This document shows, in pieces, positions 41,012-48,761 of a DNA stretch of 64,000 bases. Position 1 is the stretch's first letter; each line of letters begins with the position of its first letter. The stretch is taken from contig CALYBJ010000004.1 in assembly GCA_944412445.1 (NCBI GenBank), positions 1 through 64,000 on the forward strand, in the 5' to 3' direction. Both the position numbers and the translations under genes were made by a program. The notes under the pieces were generated by a model. That model did no database searches, was not told where the DNA came from, and worked only from the letters and a program-made list of their open reading frames with translations. The DNA is from an uncultured Clostridia bacterium (GTDB taxonomy: Bacteria > Bacillota > Clostridia > Oscillospirales > Acutalibacteraceae).

Positions 41012-42499
41012 GTGAACTATCAGCTTTTAGCCTTTATCCTATATTTTTTGGCAATGATGGGTATAGGTATCTATTTCTTTTTCAAAATGCGCGGCGATGG
41101 AAACAGCGAAAAATCCTATTTCCTCGGCGGCAGAAGCATGGGACCTTATGTAACAGCTATGAGCGCTCAGGCTTCAGATATGAGCGGCTGGCTTTTAATG
41201 GGCTTTCCCGGAAGCATTCTCGCTTTCGGTTTCGGTCAAATGTGGATTGGCATTGGTCTTGCTCTTGGAACCGCATTAAACTGGATATTTATAGCAAGAC
41301 GTCTAAGACGCTTCTCTGTAGCGGCAGGTGACTCTATAACTATTCCTCAGTACCTTTCAAACAGGTTCGCTTCAAAAAGCCTTGTTTTAAGAATTGTCTG
41401 CGCCGTTGTTTTCTTTGTTTGCTTTACTGTTTACGTTGCATCAGGATTTAAAGCCGGCGGTATTCTTTTCGCCGAGGTTATTCCTTCTCTTTCCGTGAAT
41501 ATAGCGACACTTATTTTCGCCGTAATTATTATAGTATACACCTTTACTGGCGGATATAAGGCTGTTTGCTGGACTGACTTCTTCCAGGGTCTTATGATGC
41601 TTGTTGCTATTCTTGCAGTACCGATTGTTATTTATTTTACAAGGGATCTTGATCCGTCTCTTATTAACGAAGGTTTTATAGGCACTGCAAATGAATTTGT
41701 TATGAACCCCTTTAAGAGCGGCTGGAAAGATATTGTTTCGGGGCTTGCATGGGGTCTTGGCTATTTCGGCATGCCGCACATTCTCGTTAGATTTATGTCT
41801 ATAAAAAAAGCCAGCCTTATTAAAAAGTCTGCTACTGTAGCTATAATTTGGGTTGTTATCACTTTAGGCGCCGCTGTTGCCATCGGATACTTGGGAAGAC
41901 TTATGTACCCTGAGCTTATCACAAACGGCAACCACGAAAGCGTATTTATTGAAATGGTTAAAGAACTCTTCCCCGCTTTTATTGCCGGCGTTCTCCTTTC
42001 GGCTATTCTTGCGGCGGCGATGAGTACTGCGGACTCACAGCTTCTTGTTGCTTCCTCGTCATTTACAAGCGATATTTATAAGCCTGTTTTCCGTAAAAAC
42101 GCATCCGATAAGGAAATCCTTTGGGTCGGAAGAATAGTTGTAATTGTAATTGCTGTAATCGCATTCTTTATATCAATTAATCCAAAAGCAACAAGCATTA
42201 TGGATTTGGTAAGCAACGCATGGGCAGGCTTTGGAGCGGCTTTCGGCCCAGTTATAATACTTTCTCTCTTCTGGAAGCGTTTTACATACAAAGGTGCTGT
42301 CGCCGGTATTTTAGGCGGAAGTATCACAGTTGTTTTGTGGATAGCTTTCCTTTCCGAATCAACAGGAATTTACGAGCTTCTTCCCGGCTTTATAGTAGGA
42401 TTGATTTTGTGCATTGTTGTTTCACTGATAGATAAGAAACCTTCTGAAGAGGTTATGAAAATTTTTGCAGACGCAACAAATCCCGAAATAGACGATTAA
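41012..42499 (+). CDS. putP: Sodium:solute symporter, proline permease (PutP) type
   Basis: The 495-residue protein has about 13 hydrophobic segments and the SSS-family signatures: FLGGRSMGPYVTAMSAQASDMSGWLLMGFPG in the first half (Na2 site region AQASDMSGW) and SAILAAAMSTADSQLLVASS in the middle. These match Na+/proline symporters closely. It starts with GTG at 41012 after GGAGGGTGATATTAA. Proline is the most likely substrate. Its terminator faces the tRNA-Arg gene. Confidence 0.88.
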   Translation: MNYQLLAFILYFLAMMGIGIYFFFKMRGDGNSEKSYFLGGRSMGPYVTAMSAQASDMSGWLLMGFPGSILAFGFGQMWIGIGLALGTALNWIFIARRLRRFSVAAGDSITIPQYLSNRFASKSLVLRIVCAVVFFVCFTVYVASGFKAGGILFAEVIPSLSVNIATLIFAVIIIVYTFTGGYKAVCWTDFFQGLMMLVAILAVPIVIYFTRDLDPSLINEGFIGTANEFVMNPFKSGWKDIVSGLAWGLGYFGMPHILVRFMSIKKASLIKKSATVAIIWVVITLGAAVAIGYLGRLMYPELITNGNHESVFIEMVKELFPAFIAGVLLSAILAAAMSTADSQLLVASSSFTSDIYKPVFRKNASDKEILWVGRIVVIVIAVIAFFISINPKATSIMDLVSNAWAGFGAAFGPVIILSLFWKRFTYKGAVAGILGGSITVVLWIAFLSESTGIYELLPGFIVGLILCIVVSLIDKKPSEEVMKIFADATNPEIDD

Positions 42500-42512
42500 C
42501 ATAATAACTAAC

Positions 42513-42545
42513 AGCCGCAGCAATTTCTGCTGCGGCTGCTGCTTT
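42513..42545 (+). terminator. Terminator of putP
   Basis: AGCCGCAGCA (42513-42522) and TGCTGCGGCT (42528-42537) form a perfect 10-bp stem with a 5-base loop; a short T run (42543-42546) follows at the end of the convergent tRNA gene. Confidence 0.75.
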
Positions 42546-42620
42546 TGGCACCCCCTGCGGGAATCGAACCCACAACTAACCCTTAGGAGGGGTTTATTAT
42601 ATCCATTTAACTAAGGAGGC
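42546..42620 (-). tRNA. tRNA-Arg, anticodon CCT
   Basis: On the minus strand the acceptor GCCTCCT pairs with AGGGGGT using G-U pairs, the D-arm includes TTAGTTAAATGGATATAA, anticodon stem AACCC/GGGTT holds CTCCTAA (anticodon CCT, reading AGG), and the T-arm is GTGGGTTCGATTCCCGC. CCA is encoded (TGG at 42546-42548). Confidence 0.95.
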
Positions 42621-42730
42621 GTATTATCTGATGCCTATAAAGTTTAACAGATTTTTTTTACATTGTCAACTCTATAAAATTGCAATTTGTTAAAATTTTT
42701 CAGAAAAAATATCATAAAATAAAAAAAAGG

Positions 42731-42760
42731 TTGACATATATACTTTCTATGTTATATAAT
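42731..42760 (+). promoter_or_regulatory. Promoter of the rpmH-rnpA-yidD-yidC operon
   Basis: A perfect TTGACA (42731-42736) and TATAAT (42755-42760) are spaced by 18 bp, about 90 bases before rpmH. Confidence 0.75.
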
Positions 42761-42851
42761 AACAAATTGCAGGGACACTTATGTCCTGACATCCAATATA
42801 TTGAGGTCACAATCTTTTTAAAAGTTGTGCTACGAATGGGGGTTCATCTGA

Positions 42852-42986
42852 ATGAAAAGAACTTATCAGCCCAAAAAAAGACATTTACAGAAAGTTCACG
42901 GCTTCCGTGCAAGAATGGCTGACAGAAACGGAAGAAAGGTTCTCGCTCGCCGCAGAGCTAAAGGCAGAAAGACACTTGCTGTTTAA
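42852..42986 (+). CDS. rpmH: 50S ribosomal protein L34
   Basis: The 44-residue protein begins [18 protein letters not shown] and ends [11 protein letters not shown], the full and near-invariant L34 sequence. The region also lies in a longer frame from 42680, which is a shadow. It heads the conserved rpmH-rnpA-yidD-yidC-jag cluster that is often near oriC, although dnaA is not on its other side here. Confidence 0.98.
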   Translation: MKRTYQPKKRHLQKVHGFRARMADRNGRKVLARRRAKGRKTLAV

Positions 42987-43006
42987 TAACTCATGATTGA
43001 GATCGG

Positions 43007-43354
43007 GTGAATGTTTTGCCGAAAATCCAAACATTAAAAACTAACAGTGACTTTCGTCGTGCCTACCTTAGAGGCAAGTCATACACAAATCCTGCGTTGG
43101 TTTCTTATGTGGTTAAAAACAACGCGGGACTTTGTCGTATAGGTATCACTACAAGCAAAAAAATCGGTAATGCGGTTCAGCGCAACAGGGCAAGAAGAGT
43201 CATCAGAGAAGCTTTCAGAAAAATCGACCTTCCGTTTAACCGCAATGTTGATATTGTTTTCGTCGCAAGAACAAAAACAATTTATAAGAAAAGCTCCGAT
43301 ATTTACAACATTATGCTGTCAATGCTTTCGGAGGCAAATATTATTTCTGTATGA
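43007..43354 (+). CDS. rnpA: Ribonuclease P protein component
   Basis: The 115-residue basic protein has the family segments TNSDFRRAYLRGKSY, the RNR box KKIGNAVQRNRARRVIREAF, and the usual length. It assists RNase P RNA in tRNA 5' processing. The frame opens with GTG at 43007; TTG at 43016, five bases after GGGTGA, is an equally good start and would remove three residues. It overlaps yidD by 4 bases. Confidence 0.95.
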   Translation: MNVLPKIQTLKTNSDFRRAYLRGKSYTNPALVSYVVKNNAGLCRIGITTSKKIGNAVQRNRARRVIREAFRKIDLPFNRNVDIVFVARTKTIYKKSSDIYNIMLSMLSEANIISV

Positions 43355-43602
43355 AAAATTTTATCATTAAAGCGCTCAGATTTTATCAGAGAAAAATTTC
43401 TCCGCTTTTCCCTCCCATGTGCCGTTACTACCCTACCTGTTCAAACTATATGCTTACGGCTGTTGAAAGATACGGCGCCGCTCGAGGCGTTTTTATGGGA
43501 ATAAAAAGACTTATGCGCTGTAATATTCTGTTTCCCGGGGGATATGATCCTGTTCCCGAATTAAAAGACAGCTTGAAAAACAAAAAAAATTTTCGTAAAT
43601 AA
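43351..43602 (+). CDS. yidD: Membrane protein insertion efficiency factor YidD
   Basis: The 83-residue protein carries the YidD core LRFYQRKISPLFPPMCRYYPTCSNYML (invariant Cys pair in CRYYPTCSNY) and CNILFPGGYDPVP. It is a small membrane-associated helper in YidC-dependent insertion. The ATG overlaps the rnpA stop (ATGA). Confidence 0.95.
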   Translation: MKNFIIKALRFYQRKISPLFPPMCRYYPTCSNYMLTAVERYGAARGVFMGIKRLMRCNILFPGGYDPVPELKDSLKNKKNFRK

Positions 43603-43629
43603 TTAAGTTCATTAAGGGTTGAAAATAAT

Positions 43630-44592
43630 ATGCAAGGAATTTATAATGCGCTTGCCGTTCCGTTCGGCTATATACTGCATTTTTTTTATAATTTTACGGA
43701 TAACTATCTTTTATCGCTTTTTGTCCTTGTTCTTATTGTTAAGCTTATTCTCCTTCCTTCTACAATAAGTCAGCAAAAAGGCGCCGCCAAACAAATCAGA
43801 CTTCAGCCTAAGGTTAATAAAATCAGGCAGAAATATTCAAACGGCGGTACCGTTACCAGAGAAATGCAGATGAAAATTCAGGAGGAAACCCAGGCTCTTT
43901 ACCAGAAAGAGGGCTACAACGCCATGACCGGCGGCTGTGTTCCTCTTCTTATACAGTTTCCCGTTATGATCGGTCTTTACGGAGTTGTTTATACTCCCCT
44001 TACCAAGGTTTTGAATATTTCAGAAAGCCTTGTGCAGAAAGCGGCAGAAGCTTTAGGAATAGCTGTAAATTCCGGTTCAAGATCATACGAAATTGAGCTT
44101 TTGAAACAGCTTAACGCTTCTAATATTCCCGAATCCCTTAAAAGCTTTACGGAACAGATTATGGGTCTTAAGGATCAGTTTATGCTTTTCGGCAAGCTTG
44201 ATCTTACTCAGACTCCTAAATACTCTGAGCCGAGCCTGTTATGGATTATTCCGATTTTATCTTTTGCTTTGGCAATGTTCACAAGCATTATAATGTTCCA
44301 GAAGCAGAAGCAGACTAACCCTGAAATTGCAAAAAATCCCTCAATGGGCTGCATGACCTTTATGTCGCCGGTAATGTCTCTTGTATTTACATTTATGTTC
44401 CCTGCCGGCGTCGGCGTATACTGGATTATGTCCAGCGCAATTTCTCTGATTCAGACAATTATTCTTAACTATTCTCATAACCCTCAGAGAGTTATTGCTC
44501 ACGCTATGATTGACGAAACGGTTGAACGCCGTTCAAGAGAAGCTAATATTAAAAAGTTAAAAGCATTTTCAGAAAGCAATTCTGAAGATTGA
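43630..44592 (+). CDS. yidC: Membrane protein insertase YidC (SpoIIIJ/Oxa1 type)
   Basis: The 320-residue protein has five hydrophobic segments and the Oxa1/YidC core with the hydrophilic groove (Lys and Arg around QQKGAAKQIRLQPKVNKIRQ). No lipobox signal sequence is present, so it is the Gram-positive YidC1/SpoIIIJ-like form but without the lipoprotein leader. A loop of about 70 residues (ESLVQKAAEA to TPKYSEPS) between segments two and three is longer than in Bacillus. It inserts membrane proteins with or without SecYEG. Confidence 0.93.
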   Translation: MQGIYNALAVPFGYILHFFYNFTDNYLLSLFVLVLIVKLILLPSTISQQKGAAKQIRLQPKVNKIRQKYSNGGTVTREMQMKIQEETQALYQKEGYNAMTGGCVPLLIQFPVMIGLYGVVYTPLTKVLNISESLVQKAAEALGIAVNSGSRSYEIELLKQLNASNIPESLKSFTEQIMGLKDQFMLFGKLDLTQTPKYSEPSLLWIIPILSFALAMFTSIIMFQKQKQTNPEIAKNPSMGCMTFMSPVMSLVFTFMFPAGVGVYWIMSSAISLIQTIILNYSHNPQRVIAHAMIDETVERRSREANIKKLKAFSESNSED

Positions 44593-44616
44593 AGTAAATA
44601 AAGAAGGTGTAAAAAA

Positions 44617-45558
44617 ATGATAAATGAAGCAATCGCTACCGCTTCTACTCGTGATGAAGCCATTGAAAAGGCAAAAGCGGCATTAAACGCTCCTATTGAC
44701 GCTGAAGTAAAATTTGAAATTCTTCAGGAGCCTCAAAAGAAAATTCTCGGATTCATCGGCGGCAAAGACGCAAAAGTAAGAGCCTATTATGAAACTGCTG
44801 ATAAAGAGCCTGAAATTAAAGCTGCGGTTAAGGAGTCTTTCTCCGCTCCGAAAAAAGAAACAGCTTCAGCACCTGTAAAAACATCAGAAGCAGTTTCAGT
44901 ATCTCCCGAGGAAGACGCCGCAATAAGAAGCTACCTTGAAACAATCATTAAAGGAATGGGCATTGAAGATGTTCATCTTTCATCTAAGGAAGAGAGCGAT
45001 GAAATAATTTATGAAATCACTACAGAAGAGAATTACGGTGCGATTATAGGTCATCACGGTGAAACTCTTGACTCCGTTCAGTACCTTGTAAGACTTTTCG
45101 CTAACAAAAATACAAGCGGAAGCAAAAAGGTTTCCATAAACATCGGCGATTACAGAGAAAAAAGAGCTGAAAACCTTAAGGAGCTTGCAGCCCGTTCAGC
45201 AAGTCAGGTTCTTAAATACGGCCGCAGCGCTAAACTTGACCCCATGAATCCTTATGAAAGAAGAATTATACATACCGCAATTCAGGGTATTGAGGGCGTA
45301 ACTTCTCATTCCGTCGGCTACGATGCGGAAAGAAGGGTTATAATCACTCTTGAGGAAGGCGTTCAGCCTACTCACGGCGACAGGCGCAGAGGATATAACA
45401 GAGGCGGAAGAAACGGCGGTTACAAAGGCGGCAGAGGCAGAAGAGATAATTCTTACAAGCCTGCTGTTTCAGCCGACAGAGCACCTAAAATTGACGCCGC
45501 AGGTTCTCGCTACGGTAAAATTGAGGTAAAGAAAACAGTCCAGTCAGAAGATGAATAA
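44617..45558 (+). CDS. jag: Jag/KhpB RNA-binding protein (Jag_N-KH-R3H) with RG-rich tail
   Basis: The 313-residue protein has an N-terminal Jag_N domain (residues 1-55), an Ala/Ser/Pro/Glu-rich linker, a KH domain with the GxxG loop IGHHGETLD, and an R3H domain with NPYERRIIHTAI. After these it carries a tail from about residue 255 rich in Arg and Gly (RRRGYNRGGRNGG, then GRGRRD), which is unusual for KhpB of Bacillus or Streptococcus. It binds RNA and regulates cell division and expression with KhpA. A terminator follows the gene. Confidence 0.92.
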   Translation: MINEAIATASTRDEAIEKAKAALNAPIDAEVKFEILQEPQKKILGFIGGKDAKVRAYYETADKEPEIKAAVKESFSAPKKETASAPVKTSEAVSVSPEEDAAIRSYLETIIKGMGIEDVHLSSKEESDEIIYEITTEENYGAIIGHHGETLDSVQYLVRLFANKNTSGSKKVSINIGDYREKRAENLKELAARSASQVLKYGRSAKLDPMNPYERRIIHTAIQGIEGVTSHSVGYDAERRVIITLEEGVQPTHGDRRRGYNRGGRNGGYKGGRGRRDNSYKPAVSADRAPKIDAAGSRYGKIEVKKTVQSEDE

Positions 45559-45561
45559 TTG

Positions 45562-45591
45562 AAAATCAGGCTTTTATGCCTGATTTTTTTA
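45562..45591 (+). terminator. Terminator after jag
   Basis: AAAATCAGGC (45562-45571) and GCCTGATTTT (45578-45587) form a perfect 10-bp stem with a 6-base loop followed by T residues. It ends the rpmH-to-jag operon. Confidence 0.88.
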
Positions 45592-45656
45592 TATTGTTTA
45601 ATATCATGGCAATAATAAATTTAAGCAATAATTTTTATTTTTTTTCTTTTTACCTA

Positions 45657-45685
45657 TTGCCTTTATTTAAAAAATATATTATAAT
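45657..45685 (+). promoter_or_regulatory. Promoter of the SRP RNA gene
   Basis: TTGCCT (45657-45662) and a perfect TATAAT (45680-45685) are spaced by 17 bp, placing the start 7-16 bases later, close to the closing helix of the SRP RNA. Confidence 0.75.
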
Positions 45686-45701
45686 AATTTTTGTTAATTA
45701 T

Positions 45702-45842
45702 GAGTCCAATTTCTGTCATGCGGCGTGTTGGTTCTGTGCGACGGAACGCTGTGAACCATGTCAGGCGGGGAACCGAGCAGCATTAAACGGTATGCCCGTG
45801 CGTTACAGTTCGCCAGCACGCCGTGTGACCGAGGTTGGACTC
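45702..45842 (+). ncRNA. ffs: Signal recognition particle RNA
   Basis: Domain IV is clear: GTCAGG, the stem CGG closed by a GGAA tetraloop (45769-45772) and CCG, then AGCAGC, the symmetric/asymmetric loop sequence bound by Ffh. Long outer helices CGGCGTG-TTGG with CCAG-CACGCCG and GAGTCCAA (45702-45709) with TTGGACTC (45835-45842) close the molecule. At about 140 nt it lies between the small 4.5S form and the 270-nt Bacillus form with an Alu domain, so the 5'/3' part looks reduced. It lies directly before dnaX, as in Bacillus (scr-dnaX-ybaB-recR). An open frame through it is rejected. Confidence 0.92.
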
Positions 45843-45880
45843 TTTGTTTAAAATTAATTCATCTATAAGGTGTAATTCAA

Positions 45881-47764
45881 TTGTACAGAGTGTTGTATAG
45901 AAAATGGCGGCCTAAAACTTTTTCCGATGTCTCAGGTCAGCCCCATATAACCGAAACTCTAATGAACGAGGTTAAGGAAAACAGACTTGCTCATGCCTAT
46001 CTCTTTACGGGATCAAGAGGTACGGGCAAGACTTCTTGCGCTAAAATTCTCGCAAAAGCAATAAACTGCCTTAACCCGATAAACGGAAATCCCTGCAATC
46101 AGTGCGATATCTGCAAAGGAATTGACAGCGGCTCCGTTTTGGATGTTGTAGAAATTGACGCAGCCAGCAACCGCGGTATAGATGACATAAGAGCTTTAAG
46201 AGAGGAATCCGCTTTTACGCCGGCTCAGGCAAAATACCGTGTTTACATTATTGATGAAGTTCATATGCTGACGATAGAAGCCTTTAACGCTCTCCTTAAA
46301 ACTCTGGAAGAGCCCCCTGCTCATATCGTCTTTATTCTTGCCACAACGGAGGTACAAAAGCTTCCTTCAACAATTCTGTCAAGATGTCAGAGGTTTGATT
46401 TTAACAGAATCTCCGTTAATGCGATTGTTGAACGGCTTAAATTTGTTGCAGAGCAGGAAAACGCTGTTCTTGATGATGACGCCGCTATGCTTATTGCAAG
46501 AATCGCCGACGGAGGCATGAGAGACGCGCTTTCGATATTTGACAGATGCCTGAGTATTTCGGAGAATGTTACTACAAAAATTGTATCCGAAACTGCGGGA
46601 ATTGTAAGCAAAACATATCTTTTCAAGCTTACCGATGCCATTAAAAATCATGACGTCTCCAAAGCCCTGGGACTTATTGACGAGCTTCACCGTTCGTCTT
46701 TTGACACAGAACGACTGTGTACCGAATTAGCTAATCACTTCAGAAGTCTGTTAATTATAAAATCAGTTTCCCGACCCGAAGATATTCTTTTTTGCACTGA
46801 CGAAGAGCTTAACGATTTGAAAAATGCGGCAAAAAGCTTTACCGTTGAAGAAATTTTGAATATTATGAATGTTTTATCTTCTGCTGTTGCCGCCATTAAA
46901 TCCACACAAAACAGAAGAATCGAAACTGAAATGGCTGTTATAAAAATATGTTCTCCGAATTTGCTTACCGATTTGGACTCGGCGTTGGCCCGTATTTCAG
47001 TTCTTGAAGAAAAAGTAAAAGCCCTTGAATCCGGAAATAACAAAGCTTATGTTCAGCCGAAAAACACAGCAAATACATTCAGCGAGTCCAACGCAAATGC
47101 TAAAAAGGAAATAGATTTAAGTACTCTTGAATTTGAAGATGACAGCGATGAATATGATGATGAAGAATCTTTTGATACAATAAATTCAAATGCGATTTCC
47201 GAAAATACGGACGAGTCGCCGGTATTTGATGAAGCACCGGTATTCGATGAAGCACCGGTATTCGATGAAGCACCGGTATTTGATGAAGCGCCTGTATTTG
47301 ACGAAGCGCCTGTATTTGACGAAGCGCCTGTATTTGACGAAGCGCCTGTATTTGATGAAGCGCCTGTATTTGACGAAGCGCCTGTATTTGACGAAGCACC
47401 GGTATTTGATGAAGCGCCTGTATTTGATGAAGCGCCTGTATTTGATGAAGCTCCGGTATTTGACGAAGAGCCGGCTGCAAATTCAGTAAAAACAAATATC
47501 TCACCTGCGCAGAAAACCGGCTCCCCTGCTTCAGATGCGGAAATCAATAAAATTTGGACAAACTGCATTATTGAAATGGAAAAAAGCTGTCCCCCTACAA
47601 TAGGAATGTTTATAGGCACAAAAGCCGAAATTAACGGTTCTGTGCTGACCATTTCAAATTATAATAGCGTTGTCCCGGGGATTTTTTCAATATTCAAATC
47701 TTCCATAACCGACGCAGTAAAAAAGGTTACAGGCAAAGATTTAACAGTAAAATTAAAACAGTAA
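45881..47764 (+). CDS. dnaX: DNA polymerase III gamma/tau subunit with tandem hexapeptide repeat
   Basis: The 627-residue clamp-loader ATPase starts with TTG (AAGGTG 8 bases upstream) and shows Walker A GSRGTGKT at residues 44-51, the zinc module CLNPINGNPCNQCDIC, DEVHML Walker B and the SRC arginine finger in ILSRCQRF. Domains I-III run to about residue 370. An acidic linker follows, carrying 14 perfect hexapeptide copies of PVFDEA-type units (residues 447-530, last copy PVFDEE), then a C-terminal globular part (residues about 545-627). It loads the sliding clamp in replication. The repeat is described as its own feature. Confidence 0.95.
   Translation: MYRVLYRKWRPKTFSDVSGQPHITETLMNEVKENRLAHAYLFTGSRGTGKTSCAKILAKAINCLNPINGNPCNQCDICKGIDSGSVLDVVEIDAASNRGIDDIRALREESAFTPAQAKYRVYIIDEVHMLTIEAFNALLKTLEEPPAHIVFILATTEVQKLPSTILSRCQRFDFNRISVNAIVERLKFVAEQENAVLDDDAAMLIARIADGGMRDALSIFDRCLSISENVTTKIVSETAGIVSKTYLFKLTDAIKNHDVSKALGLIDELHRSSFDTERLCTELANHFRSLLIIKSVSRPEDILFCTDEELNDLKNAAKSFTVEEILNIMNVLSSAVAAIKSTQNRRIETEMAVIKICSPNLLTDLDSALARISVLEEKVKALESGNNKAYVQPKNTANTFSESNANAKKEIDLSTLEFEDDSDEYDDEESFDTINSNAISENTDESPVFDEAPVFDEAPVFDEAPVFDEAPVFDEAPVFDEAPVFDEAPVFDEAPVFDEAPVFDEAPVFDEAPVFDEAPVFDEAPVFDEEPAANSVKTNISPAQKTGSPASDAEINKIWTNCIIEMEKSCPPTIGMFIGTKAEINGSVLTISNYNSVVPGIFSIFKSSITDAVKKVTGKDLTVKLKQ
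47219..47470 (+). repeat. 14-copy 18-bp in-frame tandem repeat inside dnaX
   Basis: Exactly 252 bases consist of fourteen 18-mers, each encoding Pro-Val-Phe-Asp-Glu-Ala (last copy ends in Glu). Nucleotide variants mix CCG/CCT for Pro, TTT/TTC for Phe, GAT/GAC for Asp and GCA/GCG/GCT for Ala, with blocks of identical neighbouring copies that suggest recent slippage or unequal recombination. The opposite frames give artefactual open frames. Confidence 0.97.
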
Positions 47765-47802
47765 ATTAATTTGATATTTTTTGATATTTTAGGAGGAATA
47801 AC

Positions 47803-48144
47803 ATGAAAGCCAGAATACCCAACGCCAATCAGGGCGGAAACATGATGCAGAAAATCCAGAAAATGCAGGAGGAAATGGCAAAAACTCAGGCGGCTGTTGA
47901 AGAAACTGAATTCACTGCTTCTGCCGGAGGCGGAGCTGTTGAAGTTACGGTAAACGGCAAGCACGAGGTAAAAGCAATTAAGATGAAGCCTGAGGTTATT
48001 GATCCCGAAGATATAGATATGCTTGAAGACCTTCTTCTTGCGTCAATAAACGAGGCTATGAGAAAAGCGGACGAGGCAATGGAGTCTGAAATGGGCAAGC
48101 TTACAGGCGGGCTTAATATTCCCGGACTTCCCGGTATGTTCTGA
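47803..48144 (+). CDS. ybaB: YbaB/EbfC family nucleoid-associated protein
   Basis: The 113-residue protein has the YbaB pattern: a first helix MMQKIQKMQEEMAKTQAAV, the sheet EFTASAGGGAVEVTVNGKHEV, and the C-terminal helix ending KLTGGLNIPGLPGMF. It binds DNA as a dimer. It sits between dnaX and recR, the usual order, with RBS AGGAGG and a one-base overlap with recR. Confidence 0.93.
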   Translation: MKARIPNANQGGNMMQKIQKMQEEMAKTQAAVEETEFTASAGGGAVEVTVNGKHEVKAIKMKPEVIDPEDIDMLEDLLLASINEAMRKADEAMESEMGKLTGGLNIPGLPGMF

Positions 48145-48743
48145 TGCAGTACAGCGCAGTACCTCTTCAAAAGCTCATTGAGCAGTTTGAAAGAATGCCC
48201 GGTATCGGCAGAAAAACAGCTCAGCGGATTGCGTTTTATATTCTGGGACTGCCGAAAAACGAATCGGCTGCCATAGCTGACGCAATTACGGACGCCTGCA
48301 GTAAAATACATAAATGCGCTTTATGCTGTAATCTTACAGAAGAGGATTTATGTCCCATCTGTAAAAATGAAAAAAGAGACCATTCAACAGTCTGTATCGT
48401 TGAAGATACCCAAAGCCTTATAGCAATAGAAAAAACTAAGGAATATAACGGCGTTTATCATGTTCTTCACGGAGCTATTTCTCCTTTGGACGGCATTGGT
48501 CCGGAACAGCTTACAATCAAAGAACTTCTTTCAAGGCTGGGAGGAGATGAAGTCCGGGAAGTAATTATCGCTACCGATTCGGACATTGAGGGCGAAGCAA
48601 CGGCAATGTATCTTTCAAAGCTTATAAAGCCCTGCAATATAAAAATTTCAAGAATAGCCTTCGGTCTCCCTGTGGGAACCGATATTCAGTACGCTGATGA
48701 AATAACCTTGTCAAAAGCCATTGAAGGCAGAAAAACAATTTAA
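48144..48743 (+). CDS. recR: Recombination protein RecR
   Basis: The 199-residue protein has the helix-hairpin-helix FERMPGIGRKTAQRIAFYIL, the zinc finger CALCCNLTEEDLCPIC and the Toprim region VEDTQSLIAIEKT to VIIATDSDIEGEATAMYL. It works with RecF and RecO in gap repair. Its ATG overlaps the ybaB stop. Confidence 0.95.
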   Translation: MQYSAVPLQKLIEQFERMPGIGRKTAQRIAFYILGLPKNESAAIADAITDACSKIHKCALCCNLTEEDLCPICKNEKRDHSTVCIVEDTQSLIAIEKTKEYNGVYHVLHGAISPLDGIGPEQLTIKELLSRLGGDEVREVIIATDSDIEGEATAMYLSKLIKPCNIKISRIAFGLPVGTDIQYADEITLSKAIEGRKTI

Positions 48744-48761
48744 TAAACGGAGGAAAGATTT

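Noticed and set aside
42640-42850. Replication origin upstream of rpmH
   Set aside because: No cluster of DnaA boxes and no dnaA gene were seen; the region holds a tRNA-Arg gene and the rpmH promoter.
42680-42922. 80-codon frame overlapping rpmH
   Set aside because: It lies in another frame over the promoter and rpmH; L34 is certain by sequence.
45576-45851. 91-codon plus-strand frame
   Set aside because: It runs through a terminator and the SRP RNA and has a Phe/Ile-rich low-complexity start with no ribosome site.
47219-47470. CRISPR-like repeats
   Set aside because: The 18-bp units are contiguous with no spacers and are in frame within dnaX.
47053-47652. 199-codon minus-strand frame with an SSNTGA repeat
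   Set aside because: It is the antisense of the dnaX repeat; the repeat keeps all frames open. dnaX is unambiguous on the plus strand.
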